Shown here: positions 62,531-64,000 of the stretch, in pieces
Numbering within the stretch: position 1 is the first letter of the stretch
Layout of the letters: every line of letters begins with the position of its first letter
Source: JBCDHN01 sp965224535
GTDB lineage: Bacteria; Verrucomicrobiota; Verrucomicrobiia; Verrucomicrobiales; DEV007
Direction of reading: 5' to 3'
NCBI GenBank assembly: GCA_965224535.1
Contig: CBDCZR010000008.1
Span: 62,001 to 126,000 of the forward strand
DNA: 64,000 nucleotides
The notes under the pieces: model-generated
Told to the model about the DNA's origin: nothing
Databases searched by the model: none
What the model saw: the letters and a program-made list of their open reading frames with translations, nothing else
Program-made: the position numbers and the translations under genes

Positions 62531-63739
62531 ATGAAACGATACGCTGGTTTTGCCAAAATCGTCCCCCTATTCGCGTTGATTCTGCTCGCCGTTCTCATCC
62601 TGCGTCCCCAGGACTACGAAGCAGTTGCCACGGTCTCCCGCACCTACACCAGCCCCGCCCTCCCTTCCGCGTTCGCGGACGGATTCGACTTCCCGGTCGG
62701 CGGGGGAACGGCTCGCGGCTACTACACCGCCCGCCGCATGATCCCTTACCGCCACATGGGCGACGATTGGAACGGTATCGGCGGCGGCAACACCGACTAC
62801 GGCGACCCGGTGCTGGCCATCGCCCACGGCAAGGTGGTTTATTCTCAAAACTATGGCTCGGATTGGGGCGAAGTGATCATCATCCGCCACAAATACCGCG
62901 ACCAAAGCGGCCAAACGCGCTACGTCGACTCCCTCTACGGCCACGTGATTCGGCGCCAGGTCAGTTTGGGCCAAAACGTGCGCCGCGGGCAGCGAATCGC
63001 CTCGATCGGCAACAATCGGGGGATGTATCTGGCGCATCTGCACCTGGAAATTCGCAAAAACACGAACATTGGCATTCGCGCCTGGGCTTACCCCAAAAGC
63101 ACGGCCAACTACCATCAGCCGACCACGTTCATCAACACGCATCGCCCAGGCCGCATCCCCGTCCCGCGCCCCAACATCACCATCGCCAAAAACAAAAGCT
63201 CGGAGACCGGTTCCAAGCCGTTGGCGGGCTTGTTCGCGATGCTTCAGCCACCGCTGAACGCCACTTCCGCCTCGCGGTCCACCAAATCCACTAAATCCAC
63301 CACCGCTCCGCCGAAACCCGCAAAACGGCGAGTTCGGCCCTCGCGGATGGGCGGTTCTGAACGCAGCACGATCCTGATGGGTCGGATTTTTAAAGGCGGC
63401 GGCGAGAAAGGTGAGGAAAGCGCGGTTAAAGAGACCAAGGTGCGCACAACCATCAAAAATAACGCCCCCGCCCCAACTACCGGCCGCACCGAGAAAAAAG
63501 AAGCGGTTGCCAAGAAATCTCCCGCCGAACAGAACGGGCTCCGCACGTTGATCGGCACTTTGGCCACCGCGGAGGATTCTGACGGGCGTGAAAAGCCGCG
63601 TCAGCACAGCCGGGCGCGCATCCAGCACACCCGGGCCACCTCCCGACCCCGCCCCGCCAGCGCAAAACCCTCGGCGGCCGACTCCAAGCAGCAATCGGAC
63701 GAGCGAAAGCGCATTTTCCGGCGGATTTTTGATTCTTAG
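62531..63739 (+). CDS. M23 (LytM) metallopeptidase with a basic C-terminal tail
   Basis: A 402-aa exported cell-wall endopeptidase-like protein. The N-terminal helix (IVPLFALILLAVLILRPQDY) is a signal or anchor. The catalytic domain has H-x3-D (RHMGDDWNG), GKVVYSQNYGSDWGEVIII, SLYGHVIRRQVSLGQNVRRG and the H-x-H ligand pair in AHLHLEIRKN. The last 180 residues are Lys/Pro/Thr-rich and low complexity (TKSTKSTTAPPKPAKRRVRP and similar), probably a wall-binding or spacer tail. Confidence 0.9.
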   Translation: MKRYAGFAKIVPLFALILLAVLILRPQDYEAVATVSRTYTSPALPSAFADGFDFPVGGGTARGYYTARRMIPYRHMGDDWNGIGGGNTDYGDPVLAIAHGKVVYSQNYGSDWGEVIIIRHKYRDQSGQTRYVDSLYGHVIRRQVSLGQNVRRGQRIASIGNNRGMYLAHLHLEIRKNTNIGIRAWAYPKSTANYHQPTTFINTHRPGRIPVPRPNITIAKNKSSETGSKPLAGLFAMLQPPLNATSASRSTKSTKSTTAPPKPAKRRVRPSRMGGSERSTILMGRIFKGGGEKGEESAVKETKVRTTIKNNAPAPTTGRTEKKEAVAKKSPAEQNGLRTLIGTLATAEDSDGREKPRQHSRARIQHTRATSRPRPASAKPSAADSKQQSDERKRIFRRIFDS

Positions 63740-63768
63740 GACGCCGGTCGAAGGAAGTTAAGTGACCC

Positions 63769-64000
63769 TCAAGCCAAGACTTCCCTCAACACACCGCTGC
63801 CGGTGTCGAACTTCTTCGCCATCTTCGCGCTCATGTTGAAACGCTTGCACGGGGCGCCGGCGGTCTCCAAAATGGTCGAGTAGAGCGCGTTGATCGGACG
63901 TTTGCCGTCCATTTGCGTGAAGCAGCCGGTTTTGAAGACGCCGCCGCAGTCGCCCAGGAGCATCACCGGCCAGGTGGCGCCGCTGGTGTGCTGCTTGTCG
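63769..64000 (-). CDS. DUF1501/DUF1552-like secreted protein, C-terminal end only
   Basis: The last 76 codons of a gene running out of the window. The ending TWPVMLLGDCGGVFKTGCFT, QMDGKRPINALYSTILETAG and APCKRFNMS is the usual close of these PVC secreted families (a GG-x-hydrophobic-K-TG strand, then R-x-I-N-x-LY-x-T-hydrophobic-L). Which of the two families it belongs to cannot be settled without the N-terminus. It converges with the M23 gene. Confidence 0.7.
   Translation of the reverse strand, partial: DKQHTSGATWPVMLLGDCGGVFKTGCFTQMDGKRPINALYSTILETAGAPCKRFNMSAKMAKKFDTGSGVLREVLA

Overview
The window reads as chromosomal DNA of a Verrucomicrobiota (PVC-group) bacterium of roughly 60% GC. 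The inference rests on lineage-typical families: DUF1501 and DUF1549/DUF1553 secreted proteins, a PQQ sugar dehydrogenase fused to a diheme cytochrome c, a TIGR03790 protein, SHD1-domain proteins, a squalene-cyclase-like toroid joined to a propeller and a Pro-rich linker, and short palindromic intergenic repeats. No rRNA or complete mobile element is present. Upstream of almost every start I inspected there is no purine-rich Shine-Dalgarno motif.

Layout. 0-7.2 kb (minus): gyrA 5' end, PQQ/cytochrome gene, TIGR03790 gene (both broken by several apparent 1-nt shifts), an MBL hydrolase and a membrane SHD1 protein. 7.3-14.3 kb (plus): a large prepilin-like protein, DUF1501, a translationally coupled ECF sigma/anti-sigma/exported-protein cassette and a PilT-like ATPase. 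14.4-19.6 kb (plus): a compact run of TIR-TM-TPR protein, double-ACT protein, NDT-fold protein, WbuC-type cupin and a short-chain dehydrogenase lacking its catalytic lysine. 19.6-25.9 kb: C-minus bL36, dcd, a DPBB-like protein, DUF1549/DUF1553, a Xer recombinase and hisF. 26.4-36.6 kb: cardiolipin synthase, a PLP enzyme, a MITE-like element, a TauD-type dioxygenase, purT, the propeller-toroid fusion and a mannose-1-phosphate guanylyltransferase. 36.6-44.1 kb: small membrane proteins, a TPR protein, a dead serine recombinase, fabF interrupted by an 11-bp duplication, a Dabb protein, an alpha/beta hydrolase and decayed EF-hand sequence. 44.2-50.3 kb (minus): split transhydrogenase genes pntB-pntAB-pntAA with a palindrome cluster inserted between subunits, a membrane-protein pair and an Uma2 protein. 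50.4-64 kb: an orphan metal ABC permease, MFS, M42 peptidase, DUF4399, a secretin-like protein, MoxR, an OmpR-type regulator, tRNA-Leu with an unusual AAG anticodon, a 104-bp tandem hairpin array, DUF1802, a Rieske oxygenase, SHD1, FHA-coiled-coil, an M23 peptidase and the 3' end of a DUF1501/DUF1552-like gene.

Most genes are housekeeping or cell-envelope genes. The most system-like block is 14.4-19.6 kb: a predicted membrane TIR protein in a tight run with an NDT-fold protein and three small-molecule or ligand-binding proteins. It could be a signalling or nucleotide-metabolism operon; this is inference. A second theme is sequence damage. Single-base shifts crowd into 3.5-4.4 kb and recur near 21.47, 25.07 and 43.75 kb, so either long-read indels or local gene decay must be separated before the annotation is trusted there.
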